The notes beneath the pieces are model-generated. The model had not been told where the DNA came from, ran no database searches, and worked only from the letters and a program-made list of their open reading frames with translations. This document shows, piece by piece, positions 53,752 to 62,789 of a stretch of DNA of 64,000 bases; the stretch's first letter is position 1; every line of letters starts with the position of its first letter. The position numbers and the translations under genes are program-made. Source of the stretch: Paenibacillus tianjinensis (lineage in GTDB: Bacteria > Bacillota > Bacilli > Paenibacillales > Paenibacillaceae); contig NZ_CP070969.1 of assembly GCF_017086365.1 (NCBI RefSeq), forward strand, positions 2,232,001 to 2,296,000, given 5' to 3'.

Positions 53752-54606
53752 TTACCCTCGCACCGCTGCAAATTCACGCGCATAAATCTCCTGAATCTTA
53801 TTCAGGACAGCCGGGCCCTGGTCGGCAAATTTAAGCTTGGATACCTCGTCCTTGATCAGGAAGACCCCGGGCTCATTCTTATGCTTGCCAAGCGCTGCAT
53901 TGTACAGCAGTCCGGCACCGTAGCTCGGATGCGGGAAGAACATTTTAATAATCGGCCGCAGCCAGAAGGGAAGGCCGGATTTTTTGCCGCCGCGGATCGT
54001 ATTGTTGCCTCCGGGGTCGGCGCTGCGGATCATGATTCCCTCATTCGCCAGCTGTGGAGCCATTTCTTTTGTCCATAGGGAAAGAGCCATTTTGGAAGTG
54101 GCATAGGGGCCAAAAAGCTTCTTGAACGCTGCCGGACGTTCCAGCTGGGCAGGGTCAAACTTCTTGAGGCTGAGCGTAGCATTGGAAGAGGTATTTATGA
54201 CTGTTCTCAAAGAGCCCTTAAGCAGCAGCTCCTTCAGTTCCATGGTGATAATGTACGGGACAACGGCCTGCAGTTCGAAATGCATCTCACGCCCCTGTTT
54301 GGAATAGCTCAGCTCCGGGAAGCTGCCGCCGGCGTTGTTGAACAGCAGATCCAGACGCGGCTCGCCAAGCCTGATCTCATCTAAAGCAGTACGCAGACTG
54401 CCATAATCGGACAGGTCTGCTGTGTAAATCCGCAGCTGTCTGCTGCTTAGTGCAGCACGGATCTGATCATCATCAGCGGGAAAAGCGGAACGGATCAGAG
54501 CCGCGATCTGCCAGCCCTCGGCAAGCATCCGGCGGGTCAGCGCAAGGCCGATGCCGTTGTTAGCACCTGTGATCAGCGCGGTTTCAGGTTTAAGTTGTAT
54601 AGTCAT
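53752..54606 (-). CDS. Short-chain dehydrogenase/reductase (SDR)
   Basis: 284 residues. NAD(P) motif TGANNGIGLAL, NNAG in the centre, a Ser before the YATSK catalytic Tyr/Lys pair: classical SDR. Substrate unknown, although the closest general resemblance is to retinol-dehydrogenase-like SDRs. ATG behind AGGAGAG. Its promoter has a MerR-type 19-bp spacer with a palindromic operator, so the divergent MerR regulator at 54800 almost surely controls it. Confidence 0.9.
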   Translation of the reverse strand: MTIQLKPETALITGANNGIGLALTRRMLAEGWQIAALIRSAFPADDDQIRAALSSRQLRIYTADLSDYGSLRTALDEIRLGEPRLDLLFNNAGGSFPELSYSKQGREMHFELQAVVPYIITMELKELLLKGSLRTVINTSSNATLSLKKFDPAQLERPAAFKKLFGPYATSKMALSLWTKEMAPQLANEGIMIRSADPGGNNTIRGGKKSGLPFWLRPIIKMFFPHPSYGAGLLYNAALGKHKNEPGVFLIKDEVSKLKFADQGPAVLNKIQEIYAREFAAVRG

Positions 54607-54681
54607 CTTAATCTCTCCTTATCTTTATTATCAAGACCAGATAGGCTGTGTGCTGTCGCTGCTTATCTGTGAATTGCGCTC

Positions 54682-54712
54682 ATTGTATAACTTGGAGACG
54701 ACTCCAAGTCAA
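54682..54712 (-). promoter_or_regulatory. MerR-type promoter of the SDR gene
   Basis: On the minus strand TTGACT, a 19-base spacer and TACAAT. The spacer contains the operator ACTTGGAG-N4-CTCCAAGT (54690-54709 on +). An overlong 19-bp spacer with a palindrome inside is the hallmark of MerR-activated promoters. Confidence 0.85.
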
Positions 54713-54738
54713 GCGGTTGAAATGGCCGAAAAAGCAGC

Positions 54739-54769
54739 TTGACTTGGAGCTGACTCCAAGTTATACAAT
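54739..54769 (+). promoter_or_regulatory. MerR-type promoter of the regulator gene
   Basis: TTGACT (54739-54744), 19 bases, TACAAT (54764-54769), again with ACTTGGAG-N4-CTCCAAGT inside (54742-54761). It mirrors the minus-strand promoter; operator centres are 52 bp apart. Confidence 0.85.
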
Positions 54770-54799
54770 ATAAATCATTAAGGAGCTGGAGGTGGCAAG

Positions 54800-55246
54800 A
54801 TGAGTGAGGCAGGTGTGATGACTAGCGGGTACTCCATCAAAGCGGCATCAGAGCTTACAGGAATTAGCGAGGATACAATCCGGTATTATGAGAAGATTGG
54901 ACTCCTGCCCCGGGCACAGCGGAAAGAAAACAGTCACCGGGTATACAGTGAGGGGGATGTTGAGCTGATGAAGCTGATATCTTGTCTGAAAAAGACGGGA
55001 ATGCCGCTCGATGAGATGCGTCCGTATCTGAATCTGTCGCGTGAATCCAATCTGTCAGAATATCCTGAGCTGTATGACAAGATTCAGACCCACAAGCGGA
55101 ATATCCTGGATCAGATTGCTTCCTTGCAGCAGATTGTGGATTTTATTGACACCAAGGTCAGCGAGGGCAGCTTTCGAGAGAAACAAAGGAATGAGGATTG
55201 TATTCTTACAGGGGATGTTAAACGCATGCCAGTCCGAAAAAAATAG
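54800..55246 (+). CDS. MerR family transcriptional regulator of the SDR gene
   Basis: 148 residues. MerR winged helix at ~10-80 (YSIKAASELTGISEDTIRYYEKIGLLPR, ENSHRVYSEGDVELM), coiled-coil helix at ~95-125, and a short basic tail with no metal-binding Cys pair. It resembles the organic-signal branch of the family (AdhR-like regulators of dehydrogenases). GGAGCTGGAGG before the ATG. Bound to both twin operators it would control itself and the divergent SDR gene. Confidence 0.9.
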   Translation: MSEAGVMTSGYSIKAASELTGISEDTIRYYEKIGLLPRAQRKENSHRVYSEGDVELMKLISCLKKTGMPLDEMRPYLNLSRESNLSEYPELYDKIQTHKRNILDQIASLQQIVDFIDTKVSEGSFREKQRNEDCILTGDVKRMPVRKK

Positions 55247-55261
55247 AATTTGGTGAATCAA

Positions 55262-55294
55262 GCGCTCCAATCTGCCGGGATTGGGGCTTTTTTA
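55262..55294 (+). terminator. Terminator after the MerR gene
   Basis: GCTCCAATC pairs with GATTGGGGC around TGCCGG, then TTTTTT. Confidence 0.82.
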
Positions 55295-55355
55295 ATTGCC
55301 CGCTGCCGTTTTCTTGCTTACAATAAGTAGCGGTTGGAAAAAGGAGGAAATCAAG

Positions 55356-56450
55356 ATGAGACAGATTACTTATTCCCCGTCCAAGTATATTCAGGGCGAA
55401 GGGGAGATTGCCAGGCTGGGCGTTTATTGCTCGCAGATGGGAGCCGGGGCGGCTTATGCCATTATAGACCCGTATATTCTCGGCGTATATGGTCAAGAGA
55501 TCCGAAACAGCTTTGCAGAGGAGTTGCTGCCGCTGACAGAACGTGAATTCCAGAGTGAATGCAGTATGAACCAGGTGGAGCAAATTGTTGCCGGGCTCGA
55601 GCTTAACAGCGTAGGGGTCATACTGGGAATCGGCGGCGGCAAGACATTGGATACGGCCAAAGCCGTCAGCCATTATGCGAACCTGCCGTTGCTCCTCGTG
55701 CCAACGGTGGCTTCCACCGATGCCCCCTGTAGCGCCGTGTCGGTGTTGTACACCGAAGAGGGAGCCTTTGACCGTTACTTGTCTTTACGGCGGAGTCCGG
55801 ATATCGTTATCGCAGATGTCGGGCTGATTGCAAAGGCACCGGCCAGATTGCTGGCGGCAGGCATGGGCGATGCCCTCTCCACCTTTTACGAAGCTAGAGC
55901 GTGCCGCAAGTCGGGGGCTATCACAGAGGCCGGGGGGACAAGCTCCATCGCTGCTTTCTCGCTTGCCCGGGCCTGCCTCGAGACGGTTCTATCGGAAGGG
56001 GCAGAGGCCCTGCGGGATGCCCGGCAAGGAATTGCTTCTGAGGCAGTTGCCCATATTGTCGAAGCGAATATTTACCTTAGCGGCATCGGGTTCGAAAGCG
56101 GCGGCCTTGCTGCAGCCCATGCTATCCACAACGGACTGACGCTGCTGGAAGAATGCCGTCATATCCTGCACGGGGAGAAGGTCGCCTTCGCGACCCTTGC
56201 ACAGCTGATGCTGGAGCAGGCGCCGGAAGAGGAAATCTCTGCTGTGGTCAGCTTCTGCCGTGAGACAGGCCTTCCGGTGACCCTCGAACAAATGGGACTT
56301 TCCGGTATTGCACCTGAGAAGCTTATGGGTGCAGCGGCGGCCAGCTGTGCAGTGGACGGCCCAATGGGCAATATGCCGTTTACTGTTACCCCGCAGGATA
56401 TATATGAAGCTATTGCTGCCGCTGACCGCCGGGGGCTGCAGGCTGTATAA
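55356..56450 (+). CDS. gldA: Glycerol dehydrogenase (iron/zinc-containing ADH family)
   Basis: 364 residues from ATG 55356 (AGGAGG). Oxidises glycerol to dihydroxyacetone with NAD+. GIGGGKTLDTAKAVSHY binds the dinucleotide; PTVASTDAPCS, the metal-binding Asp in GMGDALSTFYEA and the His in AAHAIHNGLT and ILHGEKVAFAT match GldA. No dihydroxyacetone kinase gene is adjacent. Confidence 0.92.
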   Translation: MRQITYSPSKYIQGEGEIARLGVYCSQMGAGAAYAIIDPYILGVYGQEIRNSFAEELLPLTEREFQSECSMNQVEQIVAGLELNSVGVILGIGGGKTLDTAKAVSHYANLPLLLVPTVASTDAPCSAVSVLYTEEGAFDRYLSLRRSPDIVIADVGLIAKAPARLLAAGMGDALSTFYEARACRKSGAITEAGGTSSIAAFSLARACLETVLSEGAEALRDARQGIASEAVAHIVEANIYLSGIGFESGGLAAAHAIHNGLTLLEECRHILHGEKVAFATLAQLMLEQAPEEEISAVVSFCRETGLPVTLEQMGLSGIAPEKLMGAAAASCAVDGPMGNMPFTVTPQDIYEAIAAADRRGLQAV

Positions 56451-56547
56451 CGATTGTTAATTATTGCGTACCTTGCCGGTACATATTTACCCTTCGTGTT
56501 CCAAACAATGAGAACAATGGTTACAGAAGACGAGGGAGGCGTTTCTT

Positions 56548-57468
56548 TTGACAAAATATAAACCGGCATGGTTAGAATGCAGCAAGCGGCTATCCTTGAC
56601 CGCGATTGTTATATTGATGACCGCACTGTTTCCGGGAGGTCAGTCAGTGATGGGTGCAGCTTCCGGGCAGCGTGAGGAAACTGCTCTGCACACTGCCGTG
56701 CTTACTGAGCCTGCCGGGGATAGCGAGGCAGCTGAAGTGAAGGAAAATCCGGTGCACCCCGCCCGCAGCCGTGTAGCGATCATAGTCGATGACTTCGGCA
56801 ATGGGATGCGGGGTACAGACGAGATGTTCACACTGCCGGTAAAGATTACAGCGGCCGTAATGCCGTTTCTGTCTACGACGGAGCAGGATGCACGGCGTGC
56901 TCATGAACGCGGCTACGATGTGCTGGTGCATCTGCCGATGGAACCGCGCCAAGGAAAGCCGGAGTGGCTCGGCCCTGGTGCCATTCTGACCCGCATGACA
57001 GATGCAGAGGTGCGTGAACGAGTAGAAGCCGCGCTGGATAATGTGCCTTATGCGGTTGGCATCAACAATCACATGGGCTCTAAAGTAACAGGTGATGAAC
57101 GTGTGATGGGTATTGTACTGGCCGTATGCAAGGAGCGCGGACTGTTTTTTGTGGACAGCCACACGAATTACCGTTCAGTGGCGGGCAGAATGGCCCGGAA
57201 GCTCGGACTGCCGCCTGTAGAAAATCATATCTTCCTTGATGATGTTCACTCAGCCGGCCATGTCATGAAGCAGATGCGTCTTGTAGAGCAGCGGGCAACA
57301 AACGAGAGATTTTGTGTGACTATCGGCCATGTCGGCATCCAGGGCAAAGAGACCGCAGCGGGTATCCGCAGCGGCATTGCCGCAATGAAGGCCAATGTGG
57401 ATTTTGTCGGCATCTCAGAGCTGGTCAGAGAGGAATGGCAATGGAATAAGCAGCTTACACTTCCATAA
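56548..57468 (+). CDS. Divergent polysaccharide deacetylase (YibQ/DUF610) family protein
   Basis: 306 residues from TTG 56548 with GGGAGG upstream. Signal peptide-like head (LTAIVILMTALFPGG), a short linker, then the domain from ~70: RVAIIVDDFGNGMRGTDEMF, DVLVHLPMEPR, GINNHMGSKVTGD, FFVDSHTN. The Asp-Asp, His and Asp residues of a divergent carbohydrate esterase core are present. Secreted; substrate probably cell-wall or exopolysaccharide. Its stop overlaps the convergent amidase gene by 14 bases. Confidence 0.85.
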   Translation: MTKYKPAWLECSKRLSLTAIVILMTALFPGGQSVMGAASGQREETALHTAVLTEPAGDSEAAEVKENPVHPARSRVAIIVDDFGNGMRGTDEMFTLPVKITAAVMPFLSTTEQDARRAHERGYDVLVHLPMEPRQGKPEWLGPGAILTRMTDAEVRERVEAALDNVPYAVGINNHMGSKVTGDERVMGIVLAVCKERGLFFVDSHTNYRSVAGRMARKLGLPPVENHIFLDDVHSAGHVMKQMRLVEQRATNERFCVTIGHVGIQGKETAAGIRSGIAAMKANVDFVGISELVREEWQWNKQLTLP

Positions 57469-58213
57469 GATAAGCGGCAATGCCGCCGGCAATTGCTTCG
57501 GCAATTTCCTCCTGGCCGTGTGGAGTGCAGAGCTTGCTGCGGTCCGCCGGACTGCTGATAAATCCCGCCTCAACGATAACCGTTGTGGCGGTTATTTTGT
57601 TGAGCAGATAGAAGGGCTTACCCGCTCTGGGGGCTGCATGAATATCATAAAGATGATTAAGCTGGTCCTGGATGGAGCGGGCAAGCAGAAAGCTTCTGCC
57701 TTCCTGGCGGTACAGCACCAGCGGCCCATGCTTAGACGGCGAAGGCGCCCAATTGATATGAATGCTGACGACGACATTCGCCGGAAGCATTTCAGCCAGC
57801 TCCTTGCGCTGGGCCAGATCCCGAAGATGACGGGAAGAGCTGCGCAGCCAGCGGTTCTCCTCACTTGGCGCGTAATCTCCCGTCCGGTTCAGGATTGCAT
57901 CAAACCCGTCGCTGCGCAGCAGGAGGAATAAACGCTTGGAGATAGCCAGCGTAATATCTTTTTCCAGGATGTCGCCATGGGATGTCCCGCCGTCAATTCC
58001 CCCGTGTCCGGCATCGATCAGAATGATCCGCTGATCATGGCCCAGCATTTGCTGCCTTTCCTCCTGCCGCCCGGATGGGGAAGCGGAGGGCTTCTGTACA
58101 AACTTTGCGGCATCGGCCTGTCCGGCCAGCAGAGCCAGTAGACCGGCAGAAGCCAGCAAAATGGACCATCTGCGCCATACAGGGCTTATTCTGAGGTAGC
58201 TCGTGTTTCTCAA
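57455..58213 (-). CDS. cwlD: N-acetylmuramoyl-L-alanine amidase, CwlD-like
   Basis: 252 residues from TTG 58213, eight bases after AGGAGG (ATG 58219 is only two bases away). One N-terminal helix (WSILLASAGLLALLAG) for export, linker, then an Amidase_3 domain: ILIDAGHGGIDGG (zinc His), Glu in LEKDITLAI, SIHINWAP (zinc His) and IVEAGFIS (catalytic Glu). Size and lack of extra wall-binding repeats match CwlD, which trims stem peptides to make muramic-delta-lactam in spore cortex. Upstream of yqzE on the other strand. Confidence 0.88.
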   Translation of the reverse strand: MRNTSYLRISPVWRRWSILLASAGLLALLAGQADAAKFVQKPSASPSGRQEERQQMLGHDQRIILIDAGHGGIDGGTSHGDILEKDITLAISKRLFLLLRSDGFDAILNRTGDYAPSEENRWLRSSSRHLRDLAQRKELAEMLPANVVVSIHINWAPSPSKHGPLVLYRQEGRSFLLARSIQDQLNHLYDIHAAPRAGKPFYLLNKITATTVIVEAGFISSPADRSKLCTPHGQEEIAEAIAGGIAAYLMEV

Positions 58214-58374
58214 GTTCATAACCTCCTTGCACAGTGTTGATCTTCGAATGGATACTTTGTTAGATTGTGCTGTTACAGGCAAGTCTATACGAATCACCGT
58301 TCTGCGGTTTAGACACAGCTAATCTGGAGCACACTATGGATATGAGATCCTTCGAAGAATAAGGAGGTGGCGAT

Positions 58375-58563
58375 ATGGCTTCGAGCGGCGATGATCTGGT
58401 AAAGTATATTACCGAAAAAGTAGTGGTCTATATGGAGGACCCGCGGGCCAGCCGGGCGCGCAGAAAAGCCGAGAAACAGCCATGGGCGGAAAAATGGTTC
58501 GGAATGCTGCCGCTGGGACTGTCGATCTGGCGGAGCAAGTGGAGTGATGGCAGCCGCAAGTAG
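58375..58563 (+). CDS. yqzE: YqzE family protein
   Basis: 62 residues, matching YqzE: DDLVKYITEKVVVYMEDPR, then a basic stretch and EKWFGMLPLGLSIWRSKW. Function unknown; in Bacillus the gene lies near the comG competence operon, which is not in this window. AAGGAGG before the ATG. Two terminators follow. Confidence 0.85.
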   Translation: MASSGDDLVKYITEKVVVYMEDPRASRARRKAEKQPWAEKWFGMLPLGLSIWRSKWSDGSRK

Positions 58564-58570
58564 CGGTGCA

Positions 58571-58597
58571 GTGGAATAAGATAATTCCACTTGTTTT
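58571..58597 (+). terminator. Small terminator after yqzE
   Basis: GTGGAAT pairs with ATTCCAC, followed by TTGTTTTT. Confidence 0.65.
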
Positions 58598-58615
58598 TGG
58601 TGAGTGTGCTGACAT

Positions 58616-58665
58616 AACAAACAACCTTCCCGGCCGAATACACGGCCGGGAAGGTTGTTTGTTTT
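58616..58665. terminator. Perfect bidirectional terminator
   Basis: AACAAACAACCTTCCCGGCCG pairs over 20 bases with its complement at 58643-58663, loop AATACA. Serves yqzE and the secreted protein gene ending at 58684. Confidence 0.85.
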
Positions 58666-58683
58666 GATGGGGGTGCCTGGACA

Positions 58684-59754
58684 TTACTTCAGCATGAAGT
58701 CAGCTGCCTGAACTATCGTGCCGGATGCAACATTCTGGGATTGCGGGAGCTTATGCAGCGTCCCGGTCTGCTGCAGCGCGGTAAGAGGAAGATAACGCCG
58801 TCCCTGCAAGCCGGAGGCGGCATATATAACTGCCTTTACATTATTGGGGCTCCCTTGAGCGGAGAGCTGCCAGCTCTGATAGCCAGTGATCATAAATGGT
58901 GCGCCTGTCGTATCATTTTTGCCGGCTGACTGAAAGGCCAGAGCGCCCCCTTTGCCTAACAGGACCGCGACATTGTCCCCGTTCACCAGTTTGAGCTTGG
59001 GACTGGCCAGCCACTGCAAATCGGCATACGGGTCATCCTGCCCGCCGCTCCGGAAAGCGCGCTGCGGAGTCCAGCTGTGCTCCACGCTGGTCACTGTGCC
59101 CGCTGCAGGAAGAGTTCCATTCAGGACGGAATCGGCCTTGCTGAGACTCCAAGGCAGAATTTCCAGGGTTAAGGCGTTAATATAGTAGGTTTGTTTATCG
59201 AGTGTTAATTTCCATACCGGCAGCATGGGAGCGTAGAGCGCTGTTAACTCGGTTTTACCTGAATAAGTTGAAGGTATAAGTTCTTCCTGCACCAGAAACT
59301 GGCGCAGCTCTGTCATACTGTAAGGGAGTCCGGAAGTTCCGGCACCGTATTCACTGAGTAAATATCCGCCGTCTTGCGTAGCAGAAACGATTAGATAACC
59401 TATGGGTTGTTCCCCGTTCTTCACATTGACCAGCCAGCTGTGTGTGCCCGGGCCGAGCGGGTAAAATTCGGTCTTGGCATTTTTCCACTCTGTAAATGGA
59501 GCGGCTGCAGACAGCCTGCTAATGGTGAGTGCAGTGAAATCCTGAAGGGATTGTGGAGATGGTAGTGCCTTCAGAGTAAGCCCGGGCTGAAGCTCAAGAG
59601 AAACCGCTTGTGAAACAGTGATGCGGCTGCCCTGAGCCTCCGTAGCAGATGGAAAACCGGAAGCGATGGGGAGCAGGGTTAGCCCCAGACACAGAATGAG
59701 AAGAAGACGGCCGCGCCGCCTGGACGCTGTCCTTGACCTTACGTTTGAGTTCAT
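58684..59754 (-). CDS. Secreted protein of unknown function
   Basis: 356 residues with a basic head and signal peptide (RLLLILCLGLTLLPIASGF, cleavage after ATEA-like). The mature part is beta-rich with Pro/Ser linkers and no motif I recognise; segments YLIVSATQDGGYLLSEYG and YYINALTLEILPW recall PepSY/lectin-like domains only loosely. AAAGGTGA upstream of ATG 59754. Downstream of yqhG on the same strand but 155 bases away. Confidence 0.7.
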   Translation of the reverse strand: MNSNVRSRTASRRRGRLLLILCLGLTLLPIASGFPSATEAQGSRITVSQAVSLELQPGLTLKALPSPQSLQDFTALTISRLSAAAPFTEWKNAKTEFYPLGPGTHSWLVNVKNGEQPIGYLIVSATQDGGYLLSEYGAGTSGLPYSMTELRQFLVQEELIPSTYSGKTELTALYAPMLPVWKLTLDKQTYYINALTLEILPWSLSKADSVLNGTLPAAGTVTSVEHSWTPQRAFRSGGQDDPYADLQWLASPKLKLVNGDNVAVLLGKGGALAFQSAGKNDTTGAPFMITGYQSWQLSAQGSPNNVKAVIYAASGLQGRRYLPLTALQQTGTLHKLPQSQNVASGTIVQAADFMLK

Positions 59755-59789
59755 GAAAGTCAGTCACCTTTCTTTGTCCATATTCGTAC

Positions 59790-59827
59790 GGGCTTGTCCT
59801 ATACCCATTATTGTAGAGGACAAGCCC
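59790..59827. repeat. 11-bp inverted repeat after yqhG
   Basis: GGGCTTGTCCT (59790-59800) and AGGACAAGCCC (59817-59827) form a perfect stem with a 16-base loop. No T run on either side, so it may be a weak end or processing site for the yqhH-yqhG message. Confidence 0.45.
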
Positions 59828-59910
59828 TGAAAAGGCTGTTGCTTGCTGTCGCGCTGCAGCTTTGGAATTTCGCTGTTTTTTTGCCTGCTTTTAGCGGACC
59901 TAGTCGCATT

Positions 59911-60960
59911 CTATGTGCTGCGCAGGTGAAACAGACCATAGGTTACGGCAGAAACTGCAATTTGCGGCTCATATTGCCAGGCTGTCTCTTTGCGGCGGCG
60001 GTTGTACTGCTCCTCTATGGCTTGCTTCTTCTCTTCATCCGGCTCCTTCAGAAGCTCCTCATAATAGATATCTACGATGCTCAGCTCCAGTCGTAGCCGT
60101 TCGCGGGCCTCCTCAGCCCAGGTATAGTCGAGCGCGGCCAGCTGTGAGGTCAGATAGCTCTCCAGTCTATCTGCTCCAGCGGCAACATTCATCTCATAAG
60201 GCTGGATATGAATGTTCTCCGGCAGACGTGGTGTCAGCTCCAGGGCGTTTAGTCTTGAACCGAAATCCTCGGCAATTTTCCCGGTAGCCAGCGATATGCC
60301 GATAAAATGCAGCTCTTCCCGCTTAAGATCACAGGTCATCTCCACCTTATAGCACACACCCAGCCAAGGCTCGTAAGCGGCCGAGAACAGAGTCGTCCGC
60401 TGTCTGCTGCCCGGGTCCTCGAACAACTGCAGACATTTACCTTCTTCCTTGGCCGCAGCCCAGATTTGCCGCAGCCGCTTGCTTCCGTAGATAACATCCT
60501 CGCGTCGGATCATTCCCGGGCCAATCCGCGGCAGTGCCGGGACAATGCCGAAGTACCGGGCAAGAATACTGTCCTGCGGATCGGTGGAGACGCTGGGAGG
60601 GGCTCCGCTTGCTGCTGCCGACGCGTTATCCGCCCCGGCTTCCATCTCTGTTCCGCCGGAAGTCAGAGCCGCACCGGCAGGACGGTTCAAGCCGCCGGGC
60701 GGGCGCGAGGGAGGCGGCGACTGTGCTGCGGCAGAGTCGTATTTCTCCGGGTCGAACACGAAGGTAAAAGACAAGGTCTCCGGGTCTACACCGGTGCGTT
60801 CAACAAAACCCCAATAGTAAGGCCGGTCGGTCAGCATCCGGTCTGCACGCGGCGAGAGCTTGACCGTTACATGCAGCGGCGATACTTCAATCAAGGAGCA
60901 ATCGGTCGCTTCAAGATAATCCATAACATGCTTGCGTACCTCTAGTGGGGTAAGTGTCAT
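59911..60960 (-). CDS. yqhG: YqhG family protein with disordered insertion
   Basis: 349 residues, starting PLEVRKHVMDYLEATDCSLIEVSP as in YqhG. The function of the family is unknown. Residues ~76-130 are an inserted Pro/Gly/Ala/Ser-rich stretch lacking structure, making this copy much longer than the roughly 260 residues usual for Bacillus. Its start overlaps the SNF2 helicase stop (ATGA), so the two are translated together, as in Bacillus yqhH-yqhG. Confidence 0.85.
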   Translation of the reverse strand: MTLTPLEVRKHVMDYLEATDCSLIEVSPLHVTVKLSPRADRMLTDRPYYWGFVERTGVDPETLSFTFVFDPEKYDSAAAQSPPPSRPPGGLNRPAGAALTSGGTEMEAGADNASAAASGAPPSVSTDPQDSILARYFGIVPALPRIGPGMIRREDVIYGSKRLRQIWAAAKEEGKCLQLFEDPGSRQRTTLFSAAYEPWLGVCYKVEMTCDLKREELHFIGISLATGKIAEDFGSRLNALELTPRLPENIHIQPYEMNVAAGADRLESYLTSQLAALDYTWAEEARERLRLELSIVDIYYEELLKEPDEEKKQAIEEQYNRRRKETAWQYEPQIAVSAVTYGLFHLRST

Positions 60961-62702
60961 GGCATAACCCCGCTTTCCTTCCGGGCTTCGTGGGACAGCT
61001 CGCTGAGCGATTCGCCGATATGGTCAAGACCGCTGCGCAGTTCTTCATCGCTTCTCGCTTCGAGCATGATCTTGTAGAGGCTCTTCTCCAGCGATTCCTT
61101 CTTTTCGAACCGCTCCAGAATTACATCGAGTCCGCCGATGACCATTTCGAACATGTTGATTTTTTCGTGGAGCAGGTGCAGGATATGCTCTTCAATCGTG
61201 CCTTCGGTGGACAGATTATAAATGACTACATCGTTTTGCTGGCCCAGCCGGTGAACCCGGCCGATCCGCTGCTCCACCCGCATCGGGTTCCACGGCAGAT
61301 CAAAGTTAATCATATGGTGGCAGAATTGCAGGTTAATCCCTTCACCGCCGGCTTCCGTGGCAATCATCACCTGGGCCCGGCCGCGGAACAGATCCATCAT
61401 CCAGTCTTTCTTACCGCGGTTCATGCCGCCGGAATAGGACACGCACTGCAGTCCGTGATCGCGGAAGTATTGCAGCAGATATTCCTGCGTGGCGCGGTAT
61501 TCCGTGAAGACGATGACCTTTTCATTCATATCACGGATCAGCTCCATCGTTTTCTCCGCTTTCGTGTTCGTTTTGACAGTGCGGATGTTCTGCAGCAGGT
61601 CCATCATCCGTTCACGCTTCGGAGAATCGGCCGGCAGCTTCTTGATCAGATTGACCAGTGTAATGAATACGGCATCCCGGCTGCTGCATACCTCACGCTG
61701 AAGTGTCACCAGGGAGAGCATGCTGCTGAGGTTGCCGCCCGATTCCTGATATTGGTCTTTGACAAAAGCCGTTACTCCGTCATATAATGCCTTTTCCTCG
61801 GGTGAGAGCGTGAGCGGTATATTTTGGACTTTGCGCTTAGTGAAGGTGACCGGACCCTCGCCCCGACGGTTGCGGATCATGACCTTGGAGAGCTCGCCGC
61901 GCAGCTGGACTTCATTCTTCGGCTGGCGTTTATCCACAACAAAGTTGGCGGCAAAATCGCCCTGGTTCCCGAGCTGCCCCGGCTTCAGGAGGGTGATCAG
62001 ATTGAACAGCTCGCCGAGGTCATTTTGTACGGGAGTTGCGGTGAGCAGAAGACAGTATTTTTTACGGAGCTGCTGCACAAACTGATAGTTGGTCGATTTT
62101 TTGTTCTTCAGCTTGTGCGCTTCATCGATAATGAGCATGTCGAATTCGGAGCTGAGCAGCAGCTCCTTATGGGGATCGCGCTTGGCGGTGTCCATGGAGG
62201 CCACCACAATGTCATTGCCCCAGGAGTAAGATTTTTTCTGTGCGACAGCCGTGATGCCGAATTTCGTATTCAGCTCCCGGACCCATTGCAGCACGAGTGA
62301 GGCGGGTACCAGAATCAGCACCTTGCTCACAAGGCCCCGCACCAGATATTCCTTGAGGACGAGTCCTGCTTCAATGGTCTTGCCCAAACCGACCTCATCT
62401 GCGAGAATTGCCCGGCCGGACATTTCAAACAGCACCTTATGGGCGGTATCGAGCTGATGGGGCAGCGGGGACAGGCCTGAAAGATGCTTCATGCACTGCA
62501 GTTCGTCGAAGCTGGTGACAAGACCGGATTGTTCACCCTGTACGGCGAGGCGGGATAATCTCCAGTCCCCCCAGGGTCCGCCCTTGTCCAGTTTCGATTC
62601 CAGATCATGCAGCCAGTTTCGCTCAAAAGACAGAGGGACGGGCAGCAGCGGGGCAGGTGTGCTTCCCTCTTGCGGCAAGGAATTGCGGGATAATTGCGTC
62701 AT
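60957..62702 (-). CDS. yqhH: SNF2-type DNA helicase/ATPase (YqhH-like)
   Basis: 581 residues from ATG 62702 (GGAGGAGG). Motif I ADEVGLGKTIEAG, motif II DEAH, III LLTATPVQND, and C-terminal IV-VI: VIVFTEYRATQEYL, IATEAGGEGINLQF and QRIGRVHRLGQ. This is the RapA/HepA-like branch, remodelling DNA-protein or RNA polymerase complexes; the exact role of YqhH is unknown. First gene of the pair with yqhG. A 13-bp inverted repeat lies 90 bases upstream. Confidence 0.9.
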   Translation of the reverse strand: MTQLSRNSLPQEGSTPAPLLPVPLSFERNWLHDLESKLDKGGPWGDWRLSRLAVQGEQSGLVTSFDELQCMKHLSGLSPLPHQLDTAHKVLFEMSGRAILADEVGLGKTIEAGLVLKEYLVRGLVSKVLILVPASLVLQWVRELNTKFGITAVAQKKSYSWGNDIVVASMDTAKRDPHKELLLSSEFDMLIIDEAHKLKNKKSTNYQFVQQLRKKYCLLLTATPVQNDLGELFNLITLLKPGQLGNQGDFAANFVVDKRQPKNEVQLRGELSKVMIRNRRGEGPVTFTKRKVQNIPLTLSPEEKALYDGVTAFVKDQYQESGGNLSSMLSLVTLQREVCSSRDAVFITLVNLIKKLPADSPKRERMMDLLQNIRTVKTNTKAEKTMELIRDMNEKVIVFTEYRATQEYLLQYFRDHGLQCVSYSGGMNRGKKDWMMDLFRGRAQVMIATEAGGEGINLQFCHHMINFDLPWNPMRVEQRIGRVHRLGQQNDVVIYNLSTEGTIEEHILHLLHEKINMFEMVIGGLDVILERFEKKESLEKSLYKIMLEARSDEELRSGLDHIGESLSELSHEARKESGVMP

Positions 62703-62789
62703 GTTGCAGCCTCCTCCGGCGCGGTTTTCATATAAGAAATGCGTAGAAGTAGTATGCGCGTAAAAGAGAGAATTCATAACTTGTAAGAT

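Noticed and set aside
60307..60945. 212-codon plus-strand frame opposite yqhG
   Set aside because: Antisense to a coding gene with recognised family; Arg/Gln-rich composition; no start site.
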